Shown: piece by piece, positions 24,056 to 36,900 of the stretch
Position numbering within the stretch: the stretch's first letter is position 1
How the letters are laid out: every line of letters begins with the position of its first letter
Assembly: GCA_001662425.1 (NCBI GenBank)
Contig: BDDC01000111.1
Location: 23,324 to 87,323 of the forward strand
Reading direction: 5' to 3'
Source: Chlamydomonas sphaeroides
Taxonomy: Eukaryota; Chlorophyta; Chlorophyceae; Chlamydomonadales; Chlamydomonadaceae
Length of the DNA: 64,000 nt
The notes under the pieces: generated by a model
What the model was told of the DNA's origin: nothing
Seen by the model: the letters and a program-made list of their open reading frames with translations, nothing else
Database searches by the model: none
Position numbers and translations under genes: made by a program

Positions 24056-24917
24056 GGCCCTGAGGCGGGGGGCCGTGCGGGGTTGGTCGCCGAGCCGTCG
24101 TACGGGGTCGTCAGCAAGGCTGTCGTGGGGTTGCCACGAGGCAGTCACGCTGGCACTTGTCACGGGGCCACGGCTATGGTATGGCGCTGGGTGTGGGTGG
24201 CGTACGGCGGCAAGGTGCCGGCGTCTTCGGGCAAAGACCAAGGCGGTGCGAGGCGCTGCGGTCGAAGCCAGAAGGGGCAGGCGTGGCCTGCTGGGTGGGT
24301 ACGGAGCCGGCAGCAACGGTGCGGGCGATGTGGCCGCAAGGCCCGAGCCTAGATACCGTGAGCCGGTTGGGGACACGAGGAAGGTGCGGATGGGGCGTGA
24401 GCCGCAGAGCGGAGTGGTGCATAGGGAGTGGCTGCTGACGGCTGGAGTTGAGCATGGTCGGTGCAGTTGAGGCAGTTCCGCAACGGCAGTCGCATGGGTG
24501 GCAGTGTGCTTGCAGATCCCAGATCGCTGCTATTTACAAATCTGGTAAACATGAATACCTATCTGTGCCAAGTGAACCATCATGCGTGGCCATCCAGGGC
24601 AGCCCAGCCCTGCAAACAGGCGGCCCCCTGCCGCGGCAGTAACGAGAGGGTCTAAAATGACGGTCAGGACGCAGCTTACTCGCACCGCCTGCCGTGCCTT
24701 ATTAGCAAAACGACTAGAGCACGTCATTGTGTGCATGCACTGGTCCCTGACCTGCTACAGCTACAAAGGTGTCGCCGCTGCCCGGGTACCCAGCCTCCGC
24801 ACGCTCTGTACTTGTACCACATCCCACAGGCGTCAGCAAAATCGCGACAGCCTCCGTACGCCCACAGCCTCTCCGCCACCTCCGCTCCACAGTGGCCTCA
24901 AGCCAGCCACGTGCCGC
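24056..24917. other. Convergent 3' regions of the SOUL and coiled-coil B genes
   Basis: The two genes end towards each other, so this 862 bp should contain both 3' UTRs. A minus-strand TGTAA lies at 24534-24538. I see no plus-strand TGTAA for the SOUL gene and no coding frame. Confidence 0.5.
24534..24538 (-). promoter_or_regulatory. TGTAA poly(A) signal of coiled-coil gene B
   Basis: TGTAA on the minus strand in a locally AT-rich setting (TTTGTAAATAG), 380 bp downstream of the coiled-coil B stop codon. Confidence 0.55.
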
Positions 24918-27900
24918 TCAGCGCCGCGGCGGGCTGCGCAGCGCGGGCCCCACGCCCGAGGGCATGAACAGCGGTCCGCCCGGCCCCTCCACCGGCCGAC
25001 CCAGCGCCGTGTACGCGTACTCCCGACCGCCCGAGCCGGGGCCAACAGCCGGCGCAGCGCGCTCCACCTGCATCCACACCTCGTCCCCGCCCTGTGGCCC
25101 GTACGCCCCGCCGTAATCGCCACCGCGGGACTCCGCCGGCGGGTGCTGGCCCGGGTACGCCGGCCCTGTGGCCACGGGCCACGCGCCAGCGGCGCCTGCA
25201 GCGCCGTCGGTGCTGGGCCTGCGGCTGCCACCGGCCGAGCTGCCCGCGGCCTGCTGGATGAGCGCCATGTCGTTCAGCATGGTCAGGTAGGGCGTGCGGT
25301 AGCGGCTGGCGGGCAGCTGCGGCCCCTCGCCGGCTCCGGCGCCGGGCGGCGGGCGCTCGCGTTGCGGCGCGCTGCCGCGGCCCGCGCCACCTGCGCCTGC
25401 GGCCCGGTGCTCGCTGGGCGCGGGGCTGTGGCGGCCGGTGGCGGCGGCCACGGAGCCGGGCGAGCCGGGCCGGGCCGCGGTCGCGCCGGGCGGGTACCAG
25501 GGCACAAGGCCGCCGTGCGGCGAGCCCGCCGAGCCCGGCGCGTGGCCGGAGCGGCCACTGGGCGACGGCGAGTGCGAATGGCGGCGGCCGTGGCCCACGC
25601 CGCCCATGCCGGGGCTGACGCTGCCGTGGCCGCTGTAGTGGGCACCCTGGTCGTAGCCGAAGCCAAAGCCGCCGCCGTCGTCGCCGGCGTCGCGGTCGGG
25701 GCCGCCACCGTGGGCCGTGGGCGTGTGGTAGCCGGCGCCCGCCTCGTCCTCCTGCTGGCGGCCAGGCTGCTGCAAGCCCTGCGGCGCCGGTGCACGCAGC
25801 ATGGGCAGCAGCTCCTCGGCGCCCAGCGACGCGCCGGTGCGCGGCAGCTCGGCGGGCTCGGCGCGCGACTCAAGGTCAAAGCATCGCAGGCGGGAGGTGG
25901 CCTCGCCCTCGTCGTCGTCCTCGTGCCGGCCGCCGGCGAGGCCGCGGCCGTAGCTAATGCCCACCGACTGGCTGGCGGTGGGCGGCTGCAGCCCTGCGGC
26001 CTGCGCCTCCTGCCGCAGGGTGCTGGCGGAGGGGTAGGCCAGCTGCGGCGCGGCCTGGCCGGGCTGCTGGTACGGCGGGTGCGGCGGCGGATGCGGCGCG
26101 AAGGCCGGCTGCTGCTGCTGAGGGCCCCTGTCCCGCTGGGGCTGCTGGTGCTGCTGCTGAGGCAGGTGCTGCGGCGAGGGCGGGCCGCCCGCGTCCGCGT
26201 CCACGTGCACGGTGATGGTGCGGTGGTCGGCGGCCGGCTGCTGGCCCTTGGCCGCCTCGATGGCGGCCATGACGGCCGCGATGCGGGCATGGTGCGACGT
26301 TAGCTTGACGGTCAGCAACTGCAGCTCGGCGGCCTCGGCCCGGGTCAGGGCACCTGCGGGGGCAGGCGTCAGGTAACCAGCGGTTGGTGAGTTCCCAGCG
26401 GAACGCGCTGCCATGCTTGTAGGAGGCGGAACGTAGATGCCCCTTGCGCGGATTTGCACAGAAGGCAGGCTGTCGGCTGTCCCCGCCGCCTCACCTCCCG
26501 CCTCCTTGCGTGTCCGCAGCTCATTGACTCGGGCGGTGTCCTGCACGATCTCCGCGCGCAGCCGCGATACCTCCTCGCCCAGCCGCGCCGGCGCGGGGCT
26601 GGCAGGCCGCCACCGACCCACGGCCTGCTGCTGCCCACCAGCGGCCTTGCCAGCGGCAACCATACCGGGGCGCGGCTCCAGCGACGCGGCACGTGAACGC
26701 GCCGCCTGGGCCGCGGCCGGCTCGGCGCCACCGGCGGAGCGGCCGGTAGCCTGCCTGGCTGGCAGCGGCCTCGGCACCGGCGCATGCTGCTGCGGCTGTT
26801 TGCGGAGAATGAGACGTGGCTGGCTGTAGACTGGGCCCGAGGCGTCATCCAGGATGCTGCCGCCGTGGCCGGCGCCGGGCGCGCGGCCGGCAGCCGTGAG
26901 CGGCGCTGCGCGGCCGGCAGAGGGCTGGCGGCGCTCCACGGAGCGGCCGCGCTCGCGGGACACGCCCGCGGAGCGGCGGCCAGTGGTGTGCAGAGCCTCG
27001 ACCTGGGGGCATCCGCGAGCAGGTGGCAGCAATCGACGAGAGTTCAGGGCGGATCGGGCTGGCCATTAAACCACGAAACTTTGGTACCAAGGCTGGAGAC
27101 AGCGGGGAGCGCTGGTCAACGCCCCGGACCCTCCTCGGCCGCCTGCCCGACGCGCCCTTCCCAAACGCGGCCGCCGCCCCGGCCCTCACCTCGTCCTGCA
27201 GCAGCACGGTGCCCTGCTCCGCCACCCTCAGCCCGCGGCTCTGGCTGCGCAATTGCGCCACCAAGTCGTCCAGAGCCAGCTGCAGCCGCGCGGCCTCGGC
27301 GGCGCTGGACGCCGCGGCCTCGCGCAGCTCCTGCATCTCGGCCTGCGAGGGGCGGGTCACGGGGGGCCAGGGCTGAGGGGCCAGGGCCCTGTAACGACGG
27401 CGACAAGCGGAGCCCCTGAATTGGAAGTAGCGATGACAGGCGCAGGTGCGAGCCGGGCGGTGCTATGGGCGGCCCGCACCTCGTGGGCCTCTGCCGCCAC
27501 GCCAGCCCGGGCCAGCGCATCCCTGGCCGCCGCCAACTCCGCCTGGAGCTGCTGCACATGCGCCTCCAGCTGGGCACTGCGACACGAAAGGAGGCACACC
27601 CAGGGAGGGTGCAGGGACGCAGGTCAGGGAAGGCTGGCGGCAGGAATGACTCCGAAGAGGGCACCATCGGGTGCGACAGAACGCGGAGCCTCTCCCTGCT
27701 GCCCAGGGGCTGGGGCCCGGCTTACTTGCGCTGACGCTCCTTGGCCAGCTCCTGCTCGGCCGCCTGCTGGCGCTTCTCCAGGCTGGTCGCCAGGTCCTGA
27801 GACGCAGCCAGTCCCGCCTGCATGCCAGCGCAGGGCAGGGCAGGGCAGGGAGGGCGAGGCAGCGAGCGCTGAGCCCAGGCAGGCAGGCGAGAGCCCAACC

Positions 27901-30900
27901 AGCCGCAGCAAGGGGCAATGATGGCGAATCGGGCCCGTCCCCCCGCTCGCTTTCCCACACCTCGAGGCTGGCGATGCGGCTGGCCGCAACCGACTCTTGC
28001 CGGCCCCTGTCCTTGCGCAGCTCCGACAGGCCACGCTGCGCGTCCGCTTCCGCGGCGCGCGCCACGGCGGCCTGTGCGTCAAGGTAGGAGGCGCGCTGCT
28101 CGGCAGAGGACGCCGCGTCATTGGCGGCCTGCGCGGCACCAGGAGGGATCCCGACCGCTGGGCTTAGCCAGCAATTCATGCAATGACGAGTTCCGTCGAC
28201 GCAGGGCGGCTGCACGCATCGCGTGCCGTCGCTTTCTGGCCCCTACTTGGCCTGCCTGCACACATACCATGCTGCGCGGGGCGTGCTACTTCACCCTGAA
28301 AATGACCACAGACATCCCTCACCTGCATGCTGGCCTCCAGCGCCTCCGCCTGCGCCATTGCTGAGTCCTGCGCCTCACGCAACGCGTTCTGCAGCTCGGC
28401 CAGCTCCGCCTGCGCGGGGACAAGGGCGGCGCACGGAACGGCGGACGAGCAATTGGCGCCGTCCTCTCTGATCCGGCCTATGCTGCTGTCCTGCCTCATG
28501 TCACTGCGGCAAGGCGCCTTCGTACAGCTGCCCCCCCGCACCTTGAGTGACGCCACTTCCGCCGCCGCCGACGCCTGCGCAGCCTGCTGGCCGCCGCGTG
28601 CCGAGTCCAGCTCCTCCCGCAGCCGCTGAATCTGCTGCCCCGAGGCCGACTGCGCATCCTGCGCAACGCGCATCTGCTCTTGGAGCTCCTGTTGTAGAGC
28701 ATCATGCAGGCAGCACCACAAGCAGCATACATTAGCCGACTGCTCAACTGCCATCGGAGCAACTACAAAGTAGTTGAAGGATAGCGGTGCTCAGACTTGT
28801 CCAACACCTGGACCCGGCATGTCCAGCCCCAGCGCCCACCTTGACACGCTGATGACCGTGGGCCCGCTCGGCCTCCAGCGCCGCGCGTGTTGCCTCGAGC
28901 GCCGCCTCCAGGCCCGCGACCATGGCCTTGCCGTCCTTCTCACGGTCGCGGAGCTGCTGCTCCGCAGCCTCCAGCGCCCGGCGCGCCTCGCGCAGCTCCG
29001 CCTCCAGCTGCTGTGCGAGCTCGGCCTTTTCCGCGGACTGGCCGCGGGCGTGCGCGACCTTGGCCTGCAGGCAAGGGCCATTGAAGTCGACATTAGATGG
29101 GAACAGATGGGATCAGCGGATCCGCAGATGGGATCAGCGTATCCGTGGCACACCGGCAGCCACCGCACCTGCATCTCCCCCACGCGGCTCTCGGTGACGG
29201 CCTGCTGCGACGCCAGCTCCTTGGTGGCGGCCGCCAGCTCCCGCCGCATCGCCGCCAGCTGCTCGTGCACCTCGCCCACCTGCAGGGCGGGGTTGCGCTC
29301 GTCATTACCACGCCGATGCACGCTACCCCAGCTCACCTGAGCCTGCATGATGAACTGTCCTTCTGCCCCAGCACAACTACCCCTGCCCACCTGCGCCTGC
29401 ACGACGCCGTTGCTGGACTGTGTCGCCGCCAGCTCCGCCCTCAGCCCCGCCAGCTGGCCCTCCAGAGCGCCACGCGCCTCCGCGCCCGCGCGTCGCTCCG
29501 CCGCCAGCGCCGCCTCAGATCGTGCCAGCTGCTCCGGCAACGCCGCCAGCGACTCCAGCTGCTGCTTGGTGGAGCCGGCCGCCGCCTCCAGGCCCCGCAC
29601 CTGCGCCTCCATGCCGCGGACCTGCGCCTCCAGGCCTGCCTTGGCCGCGGTTGCCGCGTCGCGCTCGGTCCGAATGGCCACCAGCTCCGACCGCAGCAGC
29701 GCCTGCTGTTGCGCCAGCGAGTCCCGCTCCGCCATGACCGCGGCCAGCTCGGACCGCACCGCAGCCGCCTGGTTGCGAGCCGCGTGCAGCTCGGAGCGCT
29801 CCGCCGCCAGGCGGGACTCGGCCGCAGTAGCCTGCTCCTGCGCCGACGCAGCCGACGCGTGCAGCTGATCGGCCCGCAGCGCAGCGCCGCGCGCCTGCGC
29901 CTCCAGCGCCGCGCGCGCGCTCGACAGGCCGGCGAGCTCGGAGCGCAGCGATTCGAGCTGCTGCAGGGCGGTGTCGCGGGCGGCGGCCGCGGCGGCAGCC
30001 TCGCTGCGCGCGCCGTCGAGCTGCGCCTGCAGCGCGCCGCGCACAGCATGCGAGGAGGCCTGCTCCGACGCCAGGCTGGACTCGGCGGCCAGCAGCTCCG
30101 AGCGCAGCTGCTCCGCCTGCTGCTCCAGCGCCGCGGCGCGCTCCTCAAGCGGCAGGAGGTGGCTCTCCAGCAGGGCCCGGTCGCCCTGCATGCTCGACAG
30201 CTGCCGCGCGCCCGCCTCTCGCTCAGCCCGCTCGATGGCCAGCTGCGCCTCCGCCGCCTCGCGCCTCGCGCCCGCCGCCGCTATCGCGGCCTGCGCCGCC
30301 GCCAGCTCGCCGCGCAGGTGCCCGACATGCTCCTCGGCGCGCGCGCGAGCCGCGTCCGTGGCAGCGCGCTCCGCCGCCACGCGCGCCTCCGCGTCCGTCA
30401 GCTGCTGCCTGGCGGCGTCCAGCTGCTGCTGCAGCATCTCAGTCATCTGCTCCGCGCCGCGCGCCCGGCCGCCCGCCAGCGCGCGCTCGCCCGTGGCCTC
30501 GGCCAGCTCCGTGCGCGCGGCCGCCAGCTGCTGCAGCGCGGCGTTGCGCTCGGCCGACGCCGCGTCCAGCTCGCCGCGCACCGACGACAGCTGCAGGTCC
30601 AGGCGCGCGCGCGCCACCTGCGCCTCGGCCCGCTCCGAGCCGAGGTGCGCCTCAGCGGCGTCCAGCCGCCGCTGCAGGTCCTCGGCATGGCGCGCCAGCT
30701 CGCTGGCCCGAGCGTCCAGGCCGCGCAGCAGCTCAGCCACGCGCGCGGCCTCGCTCGCGCCCGCCAGCTCCAGGTCGCGCTGCGCCACCGCGAGCGCGCG
30801 CTGCTGCCGCGCGCTGTGGTGCTGCGCGTCGGCGGCCGCTAGAGCCGCAGCGGCCGAGGCCTCGCCGCGGTCGTCCTCGATGGCAGCGAGCACGTCCCGC

Positions 30901-33900
30901 ACGGCCGCCAGCTGCTGCAGCGCGCTATCGCGCTCCGCTGCTGCGCCGATGAGCTCGCCGCGGAGGGCCTCGACCTCGGCACGGGCCTCCGCAAGCTCCT
31001 GCTGAGCCGCACCGAGCTCGCCGTCTGCCTGCTGCAGCAGCTGCTCGGCCGCCAGCTGCTGCTCCCGCTGGGCCGCCTGCAGCTCCGCCAGCTGCTGCTC
31101 CGCGGCGGCGAGGTCCGCCTCTGCCTGGGCGAGCTTGGCCCCGGCTTCGTCGGCCTCTGCCCGCACGCCGGCGAGCTCGGCCGACAGCGCGGCTTGCTGC
31201 CCAGCCGCCGCCTGCAGCTGTTGCTGCGCGCGATCGAGCTGCGCCGCTGCAGAGTCGCGGTCGGCCTGTGCCTCCATCAGCTGACTGCGGGCTGCCTCCA
31301 GCTGCTGTGCTGCCGCCCCAAGCTCAGCCTGCGCCGCCGCCACCTTGCGCTGCACGTCGGCGAGCTGCTCAGAGAGAGCGTTGCGCTCCTCAGTCACCGC
31401 TGAAAGGACGGCCGCCGCCTCCTCGGCCGCCATCAAACCACCCTGCTGCGCCTCTGTCAGCTGCGCTGCGACGGTCAGGTACTCGGATCGAGCCTTCTCT
31501 AGCGCGTCGCCGTCATCCTTGATTCGCTGCTGCGCTTCCGCCAGCTGTGCCGCCACGCCCAGGTACTCGGACCGGGCGTTCCCCAGCGCATCGCCGTCAT
31601 CCTTGACTCGCTGCTGCGCCTCCGCCAGCTGCTCTGCGACGGTCAGGTACTCGGCCCGCGACTTCTCCAGAGCGACCTTATCTTCACTGAGCCGCAAGCC
31701 AAAGGCGTCGCGCTCCTTGGCCGCGGTCTCCCGCTCCGTCTCCAGCTGCACACGCATCTCCGCCAGCTCGCCCTGCATCGCCTCCAGCTGCTGCAGTGCG
31801 CCGTCCCGCTCGCCGCGCGCCGCCGCCAGGTGCTGCGCCACGTCGTTGGTGCCGTCATGCGCTGCCTCCAGCAGCCGCAGCGCGTCATCCCTCTCCTGGC
31901 GCACCTCCGCCAGCTCGGCCTGCGCCGCCGCCAGCTCGCCGCGCAGCTGCTGGGCCTGCGCCTCGGCATCGGCGATGGCCTGCTGGAGCTGGTCCACCTC
32001 GGACTCCAACCGGCCAAGCTCCAGCTCTGCGGCTGCCTGGCGCGAGCGGGTCACTTCGGCGTCGCTATGCGCGGCGTCCAGAGCTTCATGCGCAGCGTCA
32101 AGCTCGGAGCGCGCGCAGGCGCTGGCCTCGGCGGCCTGCTGCTGCGCTGCCTCCAGCTGCTCGGCTAACTCGCGGGCCTGGGCCCCAAATTCAGCCTGCG
32201 GGGGTGTTGGGCGGATAGTAGGACGGTAGCACCTTGCTGGCATAGCACCAAGCGCAGCCTGCAGCTCTAGCCTCGCGGTGTCACCTCTGGCCAACCACTG
32301 ATGCCGGCACCGCTGCAGGTGCCTGGCCAACCTCAGCCCCTTGATCGCACCTGCCGATATGCCTCCCGCTCCCGCAGCTCCTCCAGCTCCCGCGCCAGGG
32401 CGGCGCCACTCTGCGCCAGCCGCTCGCCCTCGGTCTCTTTGTCCGCCAGCCGCTGCTCCACCGCGGCAACTTGCTCGGCAGCTGCCGTCAGCAGCCCTTG
32501 CAGCCGCTCAACCTCCGCCTCGCGTTGACCAGCCGCCTTCCTGGCCGCGGCCAGCTGCTGCGCCAGGCCTGCAGCCTCAGCGGCCCTGGCGTCGGCCTCC
32601 TGCTGCGCCCCGGCCACGCGCTGCATCATGGAGGCGCGCATCTCTGCTAGAGCACCGGCCACGCCGCCGCCGGTGCCTGCGGCGGCTGCACCAGCCATTG
32701 GTAGGGCCCTGCAGGTGGCGAACGCAGGCAAAGTCAAAGTAAGGGCCAGATACAGGCAGCAGCGAGTCCACACCTAGTACAGCTGAAAGGACAAGGCAAC
32801 AGTTCCCTGGTAAAACCCTTGACACATCTCGTGCCACTGCGCACCTGCTGGTCTGCACCACCACTGTGGCGCCACTGTCCACGTCCGCCTCGTCCAGCAG
32901 GCGCGTCACCGCAGCCACCTGCTCCCTCAGAGCGCCCGCCTCCTCCAGCGCCAAGTCGCGGTCACCCTCGGCGGCGCGCAGCTGCGTCTGCAGGCCCTCT
33001 AGCCGCTCCTCCGCGGCTGCCAGCTCGGACACCGCGCGCTGCCGCGCCTCCATGGCGCTGGCCTGCTCCTCGGCTAGCTCCGCCTCCAGGCCCGACAGCC
33101 GGCTGGCCAGCTCCACCGCCTCGGCGGCAACCTTGCCGGCGTGCGCCTCAAGCTCCGCCAGCTGCTGCCGCGCTTCGCGGAGCTCGGCCTCAAGCCGCTC
33201 GGCCTCGGAAGTGGCCGCCGCTGCCTCCTCCTCCGCAGCGCCCAGCCTCTCAACCAGCCGCTCCGTTTCGGACCGCAGAGACGCCTCGGCCATCTCTAGC
33301 CGCTCCTCCTGCTCCGTAGCACGAGCCGCCAGCTCCTGCAGCTCCGCCTGCGACCGGCCGAGCTCCTGCTCCAGCACCTCGGCCGCGGCAGCACGCTCCT
33401 CCAGCTGGCGCTGCAGCTGCTCAATCTGCTCCGCTGCCTGGGCCGCCTGCCGCTCGGCCTCGGCACGCGCCTCGGCCAGCGTGCTGGCCTCTGCGCGGGA
33501 GGCCGCCAGCTCCTCTCCCAGGCGGTCCACGCCCGCGGTGGCGTCCTTGAGCTGCTCCGCCAGAGAGGCCTTATCGGCGTCGGCCTGGCGTAGCTCGGTG
33601 TCGAGTGCCTCGCGAGACGCAGCCGCCAGCTCAAGCTCGCCGACCAGCGCCTCACGCGCGGCCTTAGCCTCAGCAAGCTGGACCTCCAGCCGGCTCCGAG
33701 CCGCCGTCGCATCCTCCAGCCTGTCCTGCAGCGCCTGCACCTCGGCCTGCGCTTGCGCCAGCTGCGACTCCAGCTCATCAACGGCGGCACGGGTGGCCGC
33801 CAGCTCGGCCTCCGCCTCCTCGCGCGCGTCCTCGGCAGAGCGCACCTGCTCCTCCAGCGCCTCGGTCGCGGCCTCGGCGGCGGCCAGCTGCGGCATGAGC

Positions 33901-36900
33901 GCCGACGTGGCGGCCTCGACCAGCTGCTCGCGCTCGGCCAGGACCTGCTCCAGCTCCAGCTCCAGCCGGACGCTCTCGCTGGAGACCTTAGTCAGCTGCT
34001 GCTTGAGCTCGCCCACCTGCCGCTCCAGCGCCGCCACGGCCTCGGCCTTCTCCGCCAGCTGCTTCTCCATGCCCGCCTTGGCGTCGGCGAGCTGCTTCTC
34101 CAGCTCGGCCTGGGCGTCTTGGGTTTCGCCGAGCTGATCCAGCAGAGCATCGCGCTGCGTCTGCAGGGTCTCCAGCTTGCTGTCTGACGCCGCGGCGCCG
34201 CTTTGCGCCTCGGCCAGCTGCACGGCGAGGTCGGCCTTGGCGGCCTCGGCCTCCGCCAGCTGCTGCTCCAGCGCCGCGGCCTTGCGCGACGCGGCGGCGC
34301 GCTCCATCTGCAGCTCAGGCACCGCCTCGTCGTAGTCCGACAGGCGCGCACTGACCGTCAGCAGCTCGGCCTCGGCGCTGCGCTTGGCGTCCGCCAGCTC
34401 TGCCAGCTCCTGCTCGGCGGCCTCCTTCTCCGCCGCAGCGGCAGCCAGCTGCATCTCCAGCGCCTCGCGCTGGCGCTCCGCTTCGGCCTTGGCGGCAGCG
34501 GCATCGGACAACTGCTGGTCCTGGTCGCTGTTGGTGTAGGTGAGGTCCGCCACTGAGGCCTCCAGGTCCGCGACCGACGCCTCCAGCCGCGTGATGACCT
34601 CGCTGGCCGCGGCGTTGGCAGCACTCAGCTCCTCCAGCTCGCGCTTCTGCGCAGCACTCGTCTCCGTCAGCTCCTCTAGCTCGCGCTTCTGCGCGGCGTT
34701 GACCTCCGTTAGCTCAGCCATCTCACGTTGCTGCGCGGTGCTGCCCTGCGCCAGCTCAGTCAGTTCGCGCTGCTGCGCGGCGCTCGCCTCAGCCAGCGCT
34801 GCCATCTCGTGCTCCTGAGCGGCTTTCGCCTCGGCCAACGCTGTCAGCTCACTGCGCTGCGCCTCACCGGCCTGCTCCGTCTCAGCCAGCGCCGCGCGGG
34901 TAGCGGCATGCTCGGCCTGCAGCTGTGCGTGCCGCTGGGACAGCTCCGTGAGCCGCTGCTGGGCCTCCCCATGAGCAAGCGAGAGCTCGTCCAGGGACTG
35001 CGCTAGGGCCGCAGCGCGAGCCGCGGCCGCTGACTGCCGCTCGTCCGCCTCGCCCATGGCTGCCTGCAGCGCCGACACTTGCTGCGCCAGGACCATGCGG
35101 GAGGTAGCCGCAGCGGCCAATTCCTGGTCTGCGTCTGCCTTGGCCGCCAACACGGCCGCGAGCTGCTCCTGCAGCGACGACCAGCCAGCGCCGGCGTCGC
35201 CGCCCGCAGAGCGTGAGGCGGAGGCGTCAGCGCCGTCACCGGGTGGCAGTGCTCGCGAGCGCGGCAGGCTGCTGACTGGGAAGGCGCGCTGCAGCTCGTC
35301 CTGCGAGTGGGGTCGTCAGGGGAAGGGGCCAATCAAGCTCGTGTCCCATTCAAGCTGCAAAGCGACTAGGCTGTGCGCACTCAGCAGGGGCCGTGCGATA
35401 GCCGCGGAGGGCGTTCCATGACCTGCCGCACTGTTGTGCACTCAAACACACCTCAAGGGCGGTGTGCGCGCTGCGGGCACGCGCCAGGTTGCTCTCAGTC
35501 TCGGCCAGCTGCGACTCAAGCTCCTCGACACGGCTGGCGTGCTGCGCTGCGTCGCTTGACGCCTCGGCCGAGCGGGCCTTCTCGGTCTGCAGCACGACCA
35601 CAGCGCTTGTCAGGGCGCAGGCAGGCTCCGGCAATACAGCCAAGCCTCCCGGCCGCCTGGGCCCTGCCAATACCCATGCCCGCACACGGAACCAGCGAGT
35701 GCCATTGCAGGTAAGCACCCCCTGCCTCGGCAGAGCCCCACCTGCAGGCCGGCCTCCAGCTCCAGCACGCGGCCGCGGGCCTCCTCCAGCTGTGCCGCCA
35801 GCGCGTCACGCGAGTCCGCCGCCTCCTCCAGCTGCGACTGAAGCTGCTGCACCTCCGCCCGCAGCTGCTCGTGCCGCGACCGCAGGTCCGCATGCGCGGC
35901 CTCGGCCTCCTCAAGCTGCTGACGCAGCTGCTCCTCCCGCGCCTGCACCTCCGCCAGCTGTACCTCCAGCAGCCCCTTGGCCTCCGCCAGATGCGCCGCG
36001 TCGGCCTCGGCCGCAGCCCGGCCTTCCTCCGCAGCGTCCGCGCGCTGCGCGTGCTCCTGCAGCCGCTCCTGCAGGCTGCGGTGCTGGTCATCGGTGCTGC
36101 GCTCCAGGTCGCTCCTGGCGGCCTCAGCATCGGCTACGCTGCGCGTCAGCTCGGCGGCCGCGGTCTCCGCCTCCTGCAGGCGCTGCCGCAGGGCCTCAAG
36201 CTCCGCTGCCGAGGCATCCAGCTGCTCCTGCAGCGCGAGGGCCTCGGCGCGGCGGGACGCTAGGTAACTCTCGACCGCCTGGGCCACGTCGGGCACGGGC
36301 CCGATTGCGCCCTCGGGCAGCGCGCGCACGTCCTCGCCCTCGACCGAAGCCTCCGACTGCTGCACAGATGCCACGCTGTCGAACCCGACCCGAGTCGGTG
36401 ATAGCAGGCGCAGCCCCTCCGATGGCGCGGACGCCAGCGCGCCGCCCAGGCTGGAAAGGCTACCAGAGCGGTTAAAGCCGGACTGCCCCGCAGCGGCGTC
36501 GCCGCCCTGAGCCGCTGCCACCGTGGCCGCGGCGGCGAAGGGGCCGCCGGGACTCGCCTCGCCCGCGGCTGAGACTCGAGGTGAAACCAGGTCTCGGCCG
36601 TCGGACGAGAAGCGCAGGCCAAGCTTGCCAGAAGGCGAGATGGGCGCTGCGCCGACCATGTGCGCAGCAGCCGCAGCGGACTTGGCGGCGCCGGCCAGCT
36701 GCGACTCCTTGAAGTCCAGCGGCCGGGTCCAGGCGCCCTTGTCGCCCTTGTCGCTGCGGCGGTGGCTGCTGCCGGGGGACTTGGCCTGGCCTGGCAAGCC
36801 AGCGGACGCTGCCCCTGGCTGCATCAGCGACGAGGCGCTACCGGTACGAGAGGTGCCGGTCGGCGAGGCACCTTCAGCGCCGCCCTCTGCGCCATGCGCG

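Noticed and set aside
29097..30842. Long plus-strand open frame of 581 residues
   Set aside because: Antisense shadow of the coiled-coil B rod. It is Arg/Leu/Gln-rich with no conserved motif, and the minus-strand exon there is phase-consistent with its neighbours.
32866..34137. Plus-strand Ser/Ala/Cys-rich open frame of 423 residues
   Set aside because: Mirror of Glu/Ala/Leu codons on the opposite strand; composition typical of antisense frames over coiled coils.
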